Assembly: GCF_029542785.1 (NCBI RefSeq)
Contig: NC_083370.1
Coordinates: 1,796,001 to 1,860,000 of the forward strand
Source of the DNA: Malassezia japonica
Taxonomy: Eukaryota; Basidiomycota; Malasseziomycetes; Malasseziales; Malasseziaceae
Reading direction: 5' to 3'
DNA length: 64,000 nucleotides
Shown: positions 10,405 through 20,580 of the stretch, one piece after another
How positions within the stretch are numbered: position 1 is the stretch's first letter
Layout of the letters: the number at the start of each line of letters is the position of its first letter
The notes under the pieces: model-generated
What the model was told of the DNA's origin: nothing
The model's database searches: none
Seen by the model: the letters and a program-made list of their open reading frames with translations, nothing else
Program-made: the position numbers and the translations under genes

Positions 10405-12115
10405 ATGAGCCATGCGCGCCGAGCGCTGACGGCTTCGCACCCGCTGCTGAGCGAAGGGGGGTGGGAAGGCGATGTGCCCAAGGCACAAGAGGGTGCGAGT
10501 AAAGATGCTTTTCTGGAAGGGAGGAGCGAGGAAAGCGAGGATGCGGCGCTAGGCGTCCTCGAGTCGATCTTGGGCGACGATGCCAAGGCATGGCGTGTGC
10601 TCCGCACCCTGCCGCACGCAGAAGAAGACGCTCGCGAGGCGGTGGATACTCTTGCGAAGATCGTTTATGCACTGGTAGAACAGGTGCAAGGTCCGCGCGC
10701 GCCAAGCGCCGACCACCTTCCGACATCACTCCAAGAAGCGATGCGCGACGAATGGGATCTGGGCCAGGGCACCAGCGCGCAATCTTCGCCGAAGGTCGAC
10801 AGCCTTGCCTCGGAGCCGATTGAGCAGGATGCCGTGGCGTGGCTCGCTTCTTTGGCCAACCAACATACACTCGATACGTCGACGACCAACACGACCCAGT
10901 CGGCGCCGATCGAGGACGAGGCGCCAGTATCTGACGACGAGTCGCTCGCGTCGTCCGAATCGGCGCTCCCGTTTGCGCCGGTCGTCGAGCTTGCGCACAT
11001 GGTGCCTGCGTCCGCGCGGCCGCCGCCGCAGCTGCCCAGACAGGACGACCTTCAAGTGGACCGCTACGGTTTTGTCTACGAAGCTGAAACGGGCACGGCG
11101 ATGCCCGACCTCGACGCGTACGACGCGAACCAAGCCGACCGCAAGAATGTGTGGGACGAGTACCTTGCACAGCACACAGCCGGCGCCGACGACCACTGGC
11201 AAGCGCTCTTTCTGTACTTGCGCCGCCTCGACCAAAGCACCGCGTCAGGACGGCATGCATGGCGCCAGTTCCAGCGGCTGTGCCACGACGGCATCCCGAT
11301 GCTCTACCGCCCTGCGGTATGGAGCAACTGCGTGCGTGCCCACGAGCTCGCCGAGCCGGGGCGCTACTCCGAGCTGGTGGAAAGCGCGTCGCACGCCACG
11401 CTTGACCGCCAGATTTGCCTCGACGTGCGACGCACCATGCCGACAAACCTCTTTTTCGGCGGCCAAGGCCCTGGTGTTAGAAAGCTGCAGCGCCTCCTCG
11501 AGGCGCACAGCATGTACAAGCCGACGCAAGGCTACTGCCAAGGGATGAACAATCTCGCGGCGATCCTTCTCCTTACCTATACCCACGAAGAGGACGCGTT
11601 CTGGGCAATGGCTGGCCTCATCGAGACGACGCTGCCGCCAAACTTTTACGCGTCCGACATGCTCGTGCCCCGTGCGGACCAACGTGTGCTACTGAGTTAT
11701 GTACGCAGTGGCCTGCCTCGTGTCTATGCGCATGTCCAGGCGCTGCATGTCGAGCTCGCGGCGGTGACCTATGCGTGGTTCCTGTCGCTGTTCACCGCGT
11801 GTCTGCCTACCGCGACGCTCTTTCGTGTGTGGGACATGCTGCTCGTGGACGGCAGCACGGCGCTCTTTCGCGTCGCCTATGCCATTCTCGCGCGTGCGGC
11901 GCCCGCTCTGCTCGCCGCGGCCTCGGCCTCGGCCGTATACGACGTGCTGCGCGAGACGGCCGCGCATGCAACCGATGCCGAGGCGCTTGTGCAGGCCTGT
12001 GTTGGCCTGCGCGCCTCGATTCGTGCGGCAGACATTGCGAGCCGCCGCACGCGAATCCTCACTCGTACGTCACCTATTTGACCCAGAAATTTCGTCACAG
12101 GAATATGTACATTAG
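10405..12115 (+). CDS. TBC-domain Rab GTPase-activating protein
   Basis: Exons 10405-12064 and 12087-12115; 562 residues. The acidic low-complexity N-terminal half is followed by a TBC domain with both catalytic fingers: arginine finger motif ICLDVRR (IxxDxxR) and glutamine finger GYCQGMNN (YxQ). TBC proteins stimulate GTP hydrolysis by Rab GTPases in membrane traffic. The last intron (22 nt, TTGAC branch) lies just before the unspliced stop at 12079-12081; splicing replaces the last six residues with eleven. The spliced stop (12113-12115) overlaps the stop of the convergent RAX1-like gene. The exact Rab partner cannot be told. Confidence 0.85.
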
Positions 12116-13058
12116 AGACGGTGGCCCGGGACAAACACAAAAAGCACCGTAAGTGCGGCGCAGACGAGTGCGGCGACCACCACGGCGGTGATCGCATGCT
12201 GTGCGTGCAGTGCGCGGACGCTCGGTTCGTCCACGTCGCCGAGCTGGCTCTCGCCGAGCTCGGTCTTTTGTGCGAGCGCCAGCGCGGGGTCGATATTGTA
12301 CCAGTACGACGCGACAAAGTACGTCGCGAGCGCCATTGGCAGCAAGATCTGTGTGAGCCGCGCAACATACCCATATCCGCGTAGTGCGCTCCGTGTTTAA
12401 AAAGACAAAGCTGAAGCCAGTGGAAAAGGCCACCCAGAGCAGCAGCAGACCGCAACTCAGGCGTGCCCATGCCGAGAGTGGTACGATATTGCTGAACGCG
12501 TGGCGCTGCAAAAAGGTCGGGTAGAGACTCTGCTCGAGGTGTGCAAAGACATAGCTGGGTGAGAATCAGCACCTACTTTTTCGGCACTTGGAACATGTGC
12601 AGGAGCTCGTTGACGTCTCCGGTCAGCGCGTGCGTCTCGGACGGAAACTGCATGGTGCTGTGCACCGTCGCAGGGAGCATAAGCTCGTGCTCGCTGTGGG
12701 GAACGAGGTACTGCTCGTACACACGCTGGGCGTTGGCGGCCAAGTCAAAGAGTGTCACCTTGGTCTCTGTCGCATCGCTGTGCTCATGAGGATCCATGTG
12801 TACGTATGCCGTGCGCCTCTTGCTTAAATTTCCACGCCACGCGCCCGTGAGTGGCACGGGCGCGCTGCCATTGTCCAGGTAGAGATAGATGGCACACAGA
12901 CGCTCGTGTGCGCACACATCCAGCCAGAAATCGAGCGCGTCTTCCTCGCCATGCTTCAGTGTAAATTGGTAAAATGCATTTAGGTCGACTGGCGCCGCCG
13001 CACGCTGCTCAAGCACCTCGAGCAGCGTAGGGAGCCGCGTACGCCGCTCGGGGTCCAT
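12112..13058 (-). CDS. RAX1: Rax1-like RGS-domain membrane protein
   Basis: Exons 12577-13058, 12371-12554 and 12112-12348 with two 22-nt introns; 300 residues. An RGS-like N-terminal domain (ALDFWLDVCAHERLC, ANAQRVYEQYLVPHSEHEL) is followed by three hydrophobic spans in the C-terminal half. This is the architecture of fungal Rax1, a plasma-membrane protein tied to bud-site memory and septins in yeast. Residues spliced across the introns (NYVFAHLEQSLYPTFLQRHA) match the family. The stop codon overlaps the opposing TBC stop by 3 nt. Confidence 0.75.
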
Positions 13059-13115
13059 GGGGGACCAACACAGGGCGCGTCGCGATGGTCACGTGCATTT
13101 TCTTCGACGACCACG

Positions 13116-13709
13116 ATGGCTCTCCTGCGCCCGGCCTGGCGGGCGATGGCGAGCGTGCGCCTTGCGGCGCGTGCGCCGCTCCTGCGTATGGCCCACACCG
13201 AAGCGCCAAAGGATGCTGCGGCCAAGGGTGATGCGTCCAAGGCCGATGTGCCGTCGGTCGCGCCGGCAGGCACAGTCTTTACAGGCCTGTCGATCCTCAA
13301 AGACAAGGCGGACCCCGTGGCGCGGCCAGACAGTGAGTACCCTAACTGGCTCTGGGATCTGTTGGACGACCCCGCGATCAAGTCCAACAAGACCATGTTG
13401 GCGGGCGACGTTGATACCACGGGCATGTCGAAGGGTGAGGCGCGTGCTGCCTACAAGCGCAGTGCCAAGATCGCGCGTGCGCATATCAAGAAGCAGCAGG
13501 CTGCTGAGGCCAAGGAGGCTGCGCGACTGCTGAATATGTCGCCGGCACAAAAGGCCGCTGCGGCGGCCAAGGCGGCGGCCAAGGCGGCAGAGGACGCGCG
13601 ACCCAAGACGCCGTCGCAGATCTTTGAGCAGGAGCGCAAGGCGCGTGGCGCGCTCCGGAAAAAGAGTCGTGCATCGATCAAGGCTGACAACTTTGTGCGT
13701 TCGGCATAG
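13116..13709 (+). CDS. MRPL37: Mitochondrial large-ribosomal-subunit protein mL54
   Basis: Single exon, 197 residues. A basic, Ala/Arg-rich presequence is followed by GLSILKDKADPVA and YPNWLWDLL, the signature of mL54 (yeast Mrpl37). The C-terminal half is an Ala/Lys-rich coiled helix with repeated KAAA blocks before a conserved basic tail. It acts in the mitochondrial ribosome. It starts 57 bp from the divergent RAX1-like gene. A second mitoribosomal gene (mL57) is 2.2 kb downstream. Confidence 0.85.
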   Translation: MALLRPAWRAMASVRLAARAPLLRMAHTEAPKDAAAKGDASKADVPSVAPAGTVFTGLSILKDKADPVARPDSEYPNWLWDLLDDPAIKSNKTMLAGDVDTTGMSKGEARAAYKRSAKIARAHIKKQQAAEAKEAARLLNMSPAQKAAAAAKAAAKAAEDARPKTPSQIFEQERKARGALRKKSRASIKADNFVRSA

Positions 13710-14018
13710 ATAGGCTAGCGAGTGTGCAAAGTATAGACATGCATGACGACGAGGGTCATGAGAAGTTTGGCTGGGAAACGAGCTTGCAATGCTCGATGGA
13801 CAGACGAGCCGTGCTACCACGCTACACACCTCCCTGCCTCCTTTCCCCCATCCAGCGCCGCTCCTACACGCCGCCCTTTCTCCACGCGCCGCAGAGGGCC
13901 GGCACGGCAAGGTGGAGGTGGAGCGGCCTAGGAGGCCCTCCCGACACTTGACTCCCGTCCGGGCCACGTTCTATCGCACCGACCACAACGGATCGTTTGG
14001 CGCCGTCAATTGCCTACG
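13710..14018. other. Intergenic region upstream of VMA4
   Basis: 309 bp between mL54 and VMA4, both on the plus strand. Pyrimidine-rich in the middle (C/T runs 13815-13880). I see no TATA box, RNA gene or conserved reading frame in it. Confidence 0.5.
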
Positions 14019-14745
14019 ATGTCGCACGCAATGAATGATGATGAGGTCAACACGGAGCTGAAGAAGATGGTGGAGTTCATCCGCCAGGAGGCTCAAGAGA
14101 AGGCGCGTGAGATCCAGGTCAAGGCCGACGAGGAGTTTGCCATTGAGAAGGTGCGTAGCCCTACTAACCCCAGGCCAAGATTGTGCAGCAAGAGACCCAT
14201 AACCTCGACGCCCAGTTCGACAAGAAGAAGAAGCAGGTGGAGATTGAGCAGAAGATGTGCGTGCCCCGAGCTGACCCAGTGCCAAGTCCAACCAGAGCAA
14301 CAAGGCGCGCCTCGAGGTGCTCAAGCTGCGCGAAGAGAGCCTGCAGGGCCTCTTTGAGTCTGCGCGAGAGCGTCTTACGGAGCTGACCAAGGACAGCAAG
14401 AAGTACAAGGCGCTTCTGGAGGAGCTCCTCCTCCAGGGCCTCTTTGACCTCCACGAGACCTCGGTCGAGGTTATTGCGCGCTCCGGCGATGTGCAGCTCG
14501 TCCAGGAGGTGAGCGACTCGGCGATCAAGCGCTACACGGACGAGACCGGCCGCAAGGCCAACATCAACGTCAAGGAGGGTCTCTCGAAGGACTCGGCCGG
14601 CGGCCTGATCCTCACCGGCCTCAACGGCCGCATCCAGCTGAACAACACGCTGGAGGAGCGTCTGCACCTGCTGGAAGACAAGATGCTCCCCGAGCTGCGC
14701 CTCGACTTGTTCGGCCCGAACAAGGACCGCAAGTTCCTGTCGTAA
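14019..14745 (+). CDS. VMA4: V-type ATPase subunit E
   Basis: Exons 14019-14150, 14174-14256 and 14280-14745 with two 23-nt introns; 226 residues, the standard length. N-terminal coiled coil ([20 protein letters not shown]) and a C-terminal domain ending [19 protein letters not shown] are diagnostic for subunit E, part of the peripheral stalk of the vacuolar proton pump. The ATG at 14019 ([11 protein letters not shown]) is the first in frame. It converges with TIF35, with 70 bp between stops. Confidence 0.95.
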
Positions 14746-14815
14746 CTGTGCTAAATAGGGAGCTAGAAGGAAAGAAGCAGACATATCACAATCCATCGCG
14801 TCGTGTCGCTACAAG

Positions 14816-15778
14816 CTACGTAGGACGGTCCGCCCGCGGCTGCGACCACTGGCAGCTGAGAATCAAGTTGCTGTAGGGGAAACCATCCAGCTTTTGCCGG
14901 GCCAGGTCAGCCGAGGCGCGGTCCTCAAAGTTGACGTATGCAAAGCCCTTGCATGCACCCGTCTCGCGGTCGCGGCCCAAGTAGATACGCGTGACACGAC
15001 CGTAGCGCCGGAAGAGGTCGCGCAGGTCCTCCTCTTCCACGTCTTCGCTCAGGTTCGTCACACGCAGCGTCGACGAGTCGTCGCGCTGCGTAGGTCCGCC
15101 CATCGTCATCGGCACAGCACCCGACCGCAGGCTCGGCGGCTTGTATTTGCCCGGCCCAAGGCCGGCCGCGCCCAGCGCAGCAGCGGCAGGGTTGATCTTG
15201 GCCGGGGCGGAGGGGTCGCCGCCAGCGAGCGCGGCAGTCGCCGCGTCGCCCTCGGGCGCCTCGCCACCCGCACCAGGGATCGCCTCAAGCGTGTCGCGGT
15301 ACGGGCAGCGCGCCGTGTAATGGTCGCCCTTGCACAAACGACACTGGACACGCTTGTTGGCCAGCTTCTCGCGCATGGCATCGGTAGGGTCCTGCTCGGG
15401 CTCCTTAGTTCCACCGGCCATGAGCTTCACCTGCACATTCGCACCGATCGACGTGGTGCCACCGTGGGGGCCGGGCGCAGCACTCTTCTCGAGGCCAAAC
15501 TTGGTCCAGCTCTTGCGCTCCGCCACGTCGTGGTTCACGCGCGTGGAGACGAGCGTGCGCTTAATGCGGCGCGTAACCTTGACCTGCTTGCCGTCGGCAT
15601 TAGTGCGGTACTCAACCACGGTCTGCACGCCGTTGCCTTCGTCGCGCGTCTCGATGCGAGGCGTGCTCGAAGCTGGGTCAGTTGTGTGCGACGTACAGGC
15701 GCCGTCCTCAACATCGTCGTCCGCCCAGTCGGCGTTCTTCTGAGCAGTGGGGGGAATACTGTACGTTAGCTGCGCCAC
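14816..15778 (-). CDS. TIF35: Translation initiation factor eIF3 subunit g
   Basis: Single exon, 320 residues. N-terminal eIF3g domain (VKVTRRIKRTLV, RKSWTKFGLE), a zinc-knuckle-like CRLCKGDHYTARC, and a C-terminal RRM (LRVTNLSEDVEEEDLRDLF with RNP1 KGFAYVNF). eIF3g joins the 43S complex and assists scanning and reinitiation. Its length and domain order match fungal Tif35. It is divergent from the mL57 gene by 158 bp. Confidence 0.95.
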   Translation of the reverse strand: MAQLTYSIPPTAQKNADWADDDVEDGACTSHTTDPASSTPRIETRDEGNGVQTVVEYRTNADGKQVKVTRRIKRTLVSTRVNHDVAERKSWTKFGLEKSAAPGPHGGTTSIGANVQVKLMAGGTKEPEQDPTDAMREKLANKRVQCRLCKGDHYTARCPYRDTLEAIPGAGGEAPEGDAATAALAGGDPSAPAKINPAAAALGAAGLGPGKYKPPSLRSGAVPMTMGGPTQRDDSSTLRVTNLSEDVEEEDLRDLFRRYGRVTRIYLGRDRETGACKGFAYVNFEDRASADLARQKLDGFPYSNLILSCQWSQPRADRPT

Positions 15779-15936
15779 AGCAAAGTACCTACGGTTCAGC
15801 CACAGACATCGTATACGAAGCCAAAGGCCGCCGCCGCGCTGCGAAAAAGGATTTTGGCGAAGTGGATGTATGCATATTTCCCCTGTAGCCGCGCGAAGAT
15901 TCTTGCCTGTCGTCGCTGTGTGCTTTGCCCTGAAAA

Positions 15937-16869
15937 ATGAAGAGTAGCACCGCGTCGCTGAAGGCTGGAGCGCGCATCGTATCGCATGTGCGTCACGCGA
16001 ATTCTGGATGCGCTCGCATCGCTAGTGCGGTTCGCGTCGCCCCCGTCGCTGCGGTGGCGCCGAACGCGCTGCACGCCCGCTTCCTGCGCACCTCCTCCGC
16101 CTCGCGCTCGGCGCAGACCGAGGTGCGCCAGCCCGTCGACCAGCACACGACGCGGTCTGCGGCGGGCCCGCTCGGCTCTGACTTGAAGCCGGCTGATATG
16201 CTGACGTTCTTGAACAGCAACGACTTTTCGACGTATCGCTCCATATCCGGTAATCAAAACGCCCTGCTGGGCGACAACGAGAGCCTGGCTGTCACTGCGC
16301 TCACGCATGAGAGCTGGATGTATGGCCTGCAAGGACATAACCGCCGCCTGGCCTTCCTCGGCCGCCGCGCGCTCAAAACGTACCTCTCGCTCTACCTGTT
16401 CCACCTCCTCTCCGAGGCGGGGCGCGCCGAGACGCTACCGGATGCCGAGGTGCGGTACCTCCAAAATATCCTGTCTGCACCGCACGGTGTGGATGACTTG
16501 ATCCGCACACAAGCGCTCGGCGACCACGTCGGTCGCGCGTTGAAGCTCGAGCAGGTCATGCGCTGGCACCCTACGATGGTACGTCTTTTTTTTTTTTCTA
16601 ACGCAGCGTACGGACCCTACAAGCGGTACGCAAGAGACCGGATTGTTCAAGGTGCGCGGTGCTTGCGTCGAGGCAGTCCTTGGCGCGATCTATCACTATC
16701 GGGTACGTGGCCTTACTTATCGCAGGGAGCACAAGTCGCACAGCAGTTCTTCTTGTCACGTATTCTGCCCAACATCGAGCAGCTTTCGCGCGAGGCGCCT
16801 TCTTCTATCCAAGAGAGTATCACCAAGTCCAGCAAGGAGGCGGCCGAGGCCCTGCATCATTCGCCTTAG
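15937..16869 (+). CDS. MRPL15: Mitochondrial ribosomal protein mL57, RNase III-like fold
   Basis: Exons 15937-16578, 16607-16702 and 16726-16869; introns of 28 nt (with a T12 tract) and 23 nt; 293 residues. The long Ala/Arg/Ser presequence is followed by an RNase III-type domain (ESLAVTALTHESW, RLAFLGRRAL) and the conserved GLFKVRGACVEAVLGAIYHY stretch, which is only restored by splicing. The acidic catalytic residues of true RNase III are not evident, as expected for mL57 (yeast Mrpl15). mL44 is an alternative, but no dsRNA-binding domain follows. Confidence 0.75.
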   Translation: MKSSTASLKAGARIVSHVRHANSGCARIASAVRVAPVAAVAPNALHARFLRTSSASRSAQTEVRQPVDQHTTRSAAGPLGSDLKPADMLTFLNSNDFSTYRSISGNQNALLGDNESLAVTALTHESWMYGLQGHNRRLAFLGRRALKTYLSLYLFHLLSEAGRAETLPDAEVRYLQNILSAPHGVDDLIRTQALGDHVGRALKLEQVMRWHPTMVRLFFFSNAAYGPYKRYARDRIVQGARCLRRGSPWRDLSLSGTWPYLSQGAQVAQQFFLSRILPNIEQLSREAPSSIQESITKSSKEAAEALHHSP

Positions 16870-16999
16870 TGTACGGTAGCATGCTATAGAGGGTCGTGCA
16901 GGCACTAGACGAATGGGAATTAAGATCCTACCGCCAGCGGCCAAATTGCGTCCGGTGTGGAGCGAACCAATGCAATTGCGCCGCAGCCCGCGAAAAAAG

Positions 17000-17008
17000 T
17001 ATATAAAG
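17000..17008 (+). promoter_or_regulatory. TATA box TATATAAAG
   Basis: Perfect TATA element about 460 bp before the TMEM135-like ATG and about 40 bp before the candidate leader intron, consistent with a transcript start near 17030 and a long 5' leader. Confidence 0.5.
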
Positions 17009-17043
17009 GCGCCTCTGCCGCACCCCGTGGTTTTTTCATACTT

Positions 17044-17089
17044 GTAAGTGGAGCTGGGGCACCCCCCAAGGACAGACGCTAACCGACAG
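17044..17089 (+). other. Candidate 5'-leader intron
   Basis: 46 nt from a GTAAGT donor to a CAG acceptor, with a GCTAACC branch motif ten nt before the end. All three signals match the confirmed coding introns of this window. No coding evidence constrains it. Confidence 0.45.
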
Positions 17090-17117
17090 ACCTTGACGTT
17101 CCGTGGCACGCTCACGC

Positions 17118-17228
17118 ATGTGGCGCGGGAGGGGTGGATGCTCTCATTGCACGGCGACCCTTTTGTCCATACATGAGGATCTGCCTCTCGCTGCTACCCT
17201 ACGGGTGGCAGTACGTTTCAATCTTTAG
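17118..17228 (+). other. Upstream ORF, 36 codons
   Basis: First ATG after the candidate leader intron; ends at TAG 17226-17228, four bases before the 14-bp hairpin at 17233. The product shows no family resemblance. It could limit translation of the TMEM135-like protein. Confidence 0.35.
17191..17211 (+). repeat. 9-bp RNA hairpin with one U-G pair
   Basis: Arms 17191-17199 and 17203-17211 pair fully in RNA (one U-G wobble) around a 3-nt loop. It lies inside the uORF. Confidence 0.5.
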
Positions 17229-17232
17229 ATCG

Positions 17233-17264
17233 GGCAGACAGTACCCTCCGGGGTACTGTCTGCC
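17233..17264 (+). repeat. Perfect 14-bp hairpin with UCCG tetraloop
   Basis: Arms 17233-17246 and 17251-17264 are perfectly complementary around TCCG. In plus-strand RNA this is a C(UNCG)G tetraloop, an unusually stable type. The directional tetraloop suggests the plus strand is the functional RNA. Confidence 0.75.
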
Positions 17265-17461
17265 TACTCTTTTGCTCCGAAATGCTTACGTAATCATATG
17301 TCACAGCCACCGGCTCAAACAAAAGCCGATGCACGGAATTTCCACGTGCACAGGCCACCGGTGGAAGATTAACCCGCGCAGGCCGTGCATTGTTGGGGCG
17401 CGGTCAGCCGACCGGTAAGTCTGCCCCTATTTTACGCTCTGGCCTCTTGTAGCGTGCGACG

Positions 17462-19347
17462 ATGAGCTCCGAGAAAAGTACTAGGCAGGGTGCTCCCCAG
17501 CCACTCATTTCCTTGCCTCCAGTCCCTACCATGCGTGAGGATATGGTGGATTCTGAGGACGAATTGAGCGCCTGGCGCGACCTCCAGTCGGGTGCCACGA
17601 CGCCAAACGTTCAAGAGGCTGTGGAGAACCTGAAGCGCTCGCTGAGCTTTAGCACGCTGCACGAGATGTCTACCAACCCCTCGTCCGAGTTGCGTCGGAA
17701 CCTGCAGAACAAGCTCTGGCGCCCCAAGGACGAGGAAGCGCGTCTCCCCAGCGACTGGGAGCGACTCATCGTGCACGTCGTCCGTGCGGGGGCGCGCGCG
17801 TTTATGCTTGCGTACGGTTTGCGTAGCAGCATTAGTGCTTTGATTGCGCTGATCAAGTCGCTTCGTTCTAGGTACGTGTATGGGCTAACATCAGGCGCAA
17901 ATTCGATACCTTCGCGCTCAAAGAAGCCTTCATCGGCGAGGATACGATACGATTCGCGCTCATGTTCGGTCTTTGGTCGAGCTCGTACAAGTTTGTGAGC
18001 AACGCCCTTCGTCTCATGACCCCTATGCACAAGGGCTCGTCACCGAATGCGCTGTGTCGCTCCAAGACGGCGCCGGTGACGGGCTCTAGCCAGGATGGCC
18101 TCATGATGGGTGAGAAGCACCATCACAAGCACCACCACAAGCATGACCACAAGCATGACCATAAGCATGACAAGCACCAGAAGCATGCCAAGGCTCAGGA
18201 CTCCTGGAAGCATCTGTCGAGCTACGACCCTCGTGTGCGTTACTGGCACCCGTACGTGGCCGGTGCCATCTCGTCGCTGGCGATGCTGGTCGAGCGCAAG
18301 AGCCTCGTCCAATCCTTTGGTCCTCAGCTCTTCCTGCGCGGTCTGGAGGGTTCCTACCGCTTTGCCCGCTCGTTGGGCTACATTGATATCCCCTACGGCT
18401 CCGTACTGGCATTTGGTATTGCCAACGCTGAGATCATTTCGGCATGGCTCAGCCGCCCTGACCACTTGTCGCGCGCGTACAAGCGCTGGATCGACAAGGC
18501 CAGTGAAATCCCCCTCACTACGCTGGACGTGTACCTTGATTCGGCGAACGGCACGGGTCCCAGCCCGTGGGACCTGGAGAAGCTGTTCGGCGGTCAGCTG
18601 CCGGAACCCATCAGCACCAGCCCGCTCAAGTATCCCGACATGCCCCCTACGAAGGATGCACCTATGGGCATTTCGGGTGACGTGGTCGCCAAAATGTATC
18701 GCTGGTTCGAGTCCGGTGACCTTACAAAGTTCCCCACCTGTGCACTTTCTCACCCTTGGACCACCAACCATGCGAAGGCGTCTGTGTTCAACTTCTGGAG
18801 TCGCTGGAAGTGGATCCTCCCCGTGTATCTCACGCTGTACTTTGTCCCCACCGTCTTTCTGCGTCCCAAGACGCTTCTGCGCTCGCCCAAGACGGCGCTG
18901 ACGCGTGTCCTTACTGGCTCTGCGCGCTCTTCCGCTTTCCTGGCGGCGTACATCGTGATTGTCAAGAGCTTCTTCTGCTTCTTCGAGGGTGGTTCGGACA
19001 TGATCCGCTACTCGCCTAGGCTGAGCAAGCTGCCGGGTGCCATGACCCTTTCGAACATCATGAAGAACGACAACATGAAGGTTGTGGCAGGTTTCTCCTC
19101 GTGCCTGTCGCTCTTTTTGGAACACAAGCACCGCCGCAGCGAGCTGACGGCCTACGTCATGCCCAAGGCGATGGAGGCGTACTGGGCTGCGGGCCGCGAG
19201 CGCGGCCTCCTGCCCCATGTGCCGTATGGCGACTTCCTGCTGGCTATGGTCAGTGTCTCGATGATCATGGGTGCGTACACGCACAACCCTACGAGTTTGT
19301 CGCGCCTTGTGCATCTGGTTATCTACCAGTTCATGGGCCGCAACTAA
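17462..19347 (+). CDS. TMEM135-like multi-pass membrane protein with His-rich insert
   Basis: Exons 17462-17871 and 17895-19347 with a 23-nt intron; 620 residues. The region CALSHPWTTNH followed by FWSRWKWILPVYLTLYFVP matches the Cys-rich N-terminal motif of TMEM135, and several hydrophobic segments follow. TMEM135 proteins act in peroxisomal/mitochondrial lipid handling in animals; the fungal role is open. A hydrophilic insert at 18110-18190 alternates His, Lys and Asp (HHHKHHHKHDHKHDHKHD), a possible metal-binding loop. The N-terminal ~90 residues are acidic and Ser-rich. Confidence 0.7.
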
Positions 19348-19501
19348 ATAGGCTTATGGATCGTCACCCCTTATCCATCAACCGGTAGCTTCACTTTTTT
19401 TCATAGGTTTTTGGCGAGAAATCCTTGGAATAGGAACAGAGTACACACACGGATTCGATTCTCTACGGGGATATTTTGCATAGGGGCAATGCTCGATAAA
19501 A

Positions 19502-20580
19502 TCAGTGGACATAGCCTTGATCCCGGAGCATGAAGCGGAAGCCTTCGTAGGACTGGGTCAGTCAATCGAATACGTACCAGCCAGCACAGGGCATTGGAGG
19601 GCATATGCGTAAAGATGCGCGGCGTCAGACCCCGCCAGAAACCACGGAGGCCCTCGCGTTGCTGGATAATCTTGAACGCCTGGATCATGCTTGTCGCATT
19701 CCGGATCTCCACGTCGGGGCTGCAGCCACGAGTCTGGAGTAGTGTCTTGGCGACATCGAGAGGCGTCGTCAGAGCAGCAGCAGCCGCACCGGCGAAACCA
19801 CCGGCAAGAGCGTGCGACATGGGGGAGTACTTCTCCGAAGGGTTCAGCAGCTTCTTGGCCCACTCGTAGGTGGCAAACTGGATCGCAGTAAAGGGAACAG
19901 TCATGGTCAGCGTCGTGGGGTACGACACGTAGAAGGCACGCAGGCCTTCCGTCTTGTACAGCTCGCGGGCACATTGCCCGATAGAGCTAAAGTTATTGCC
20001 TTGCAGCTGCATGCGCTGCTTGATAACTGATAGGTTAGTATTTTAGTGTGGCACACGACATACCATCAAAGGGGTTCATGAAAGCGTCCGAGGTGATCGT
20101 CGCGGCAGCACCGGCAACACCCGTGCTCAGAATCTGCAGTCCTTCACGGTTACCGCCGGTGTGTTCCTTGACCAGCTCGTAAGTACCAAAGTAGAGCGCG
20201 TGCGCAGGGCCGGCGCCAAGAATCACCGAGGCGATGCCCTTCCAGAGGCCCTTGAAGCCCTCGACGGAGCTGATGCGGGTAAGCGCCTCGGTCATGCCAG
20301 AGTAGGTTGCGGCGGGCGAGGCGTTCAGGACTTGCATACGGGTCTGCATTATCGTGTCAGCATCCATTCAAAACAAGGTTGGAATACATACGCGAACAAG
20401 GTCCACCGGGAACATGACAGCGTGCTCCGTGATACCTGCGAGCGAGCCAGCGATCATGTTAATATGAAGGGGGTAGTTCTCTCCGAGGCCCTCGTAGTCA
20501 ATCTCGGCGTCCATAATGGCCGAGATAGGTGCAGCCGGAGCTGTAGGCGACGGGGGCGGAGGTTGGACTTCGATCGTCAT
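19502..20580 (-). CDS. MRS4: Mitoferrin-type mitochondrial iron carrier
   Basis: Exons 20392-20580, 20064-20343, 19578-20026 and 19502-19552; introns of 48, 37 and 25 nt; 322 residues. Three mitochondrial-carrier repeats with PVDLVRTRMQ, NPFDVIKQRMQ and TPLDVAKTLLQ motifs. The stretch SYPTTLTMTVPFTAIQFATY is characteristic of Mrs3/Mrs4 mitoferrins, which carry Fe2+ across the inner membrane for heme and Fe-S synthesis. The N-terminal Pro-rich tail is lineage-specific. An iron-type GATA regulator lies 18 kb away in the same window. Confidence 0.9.

Larger units (their letters stand above)
16870..17461. other. Long leader/promoter region of the TMEM135-like gene
   Basis: 592 bp with no conserved protein. 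It holds, in order on the plus strand: a TATA box (17000-17008), a candidate 46-nt 5'-leader intron (17044-17089), a 36-codon uORF (17118-17228), two hairpins (17191-17211 and 17233-17264) and a weaker candidate leader intron (17415-17452). I searched for snRNA, SRP and RNase P/MRP landmarks on both strands and found none convincing. Confidence 0.5.

Noticed and set aside
17000..17300. Possible U1, U4, U5, SRP or RNase P RNA gene on the basis of the TATA box and two hairpins
   Set aside because: No U1 5' end, U5 loop, U4 kink-turn, SRP helix-8 or P4 motif on either strand; the AATCTTTAG between hairpins is a poor Sm site and is part of the uORF.
18699..18712. GGTTCGAGTCC, a tRNA B-box look-alike
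   Set aside because: It lies in the TMEM135-like coding frame with no A box or acceptor stem around it.
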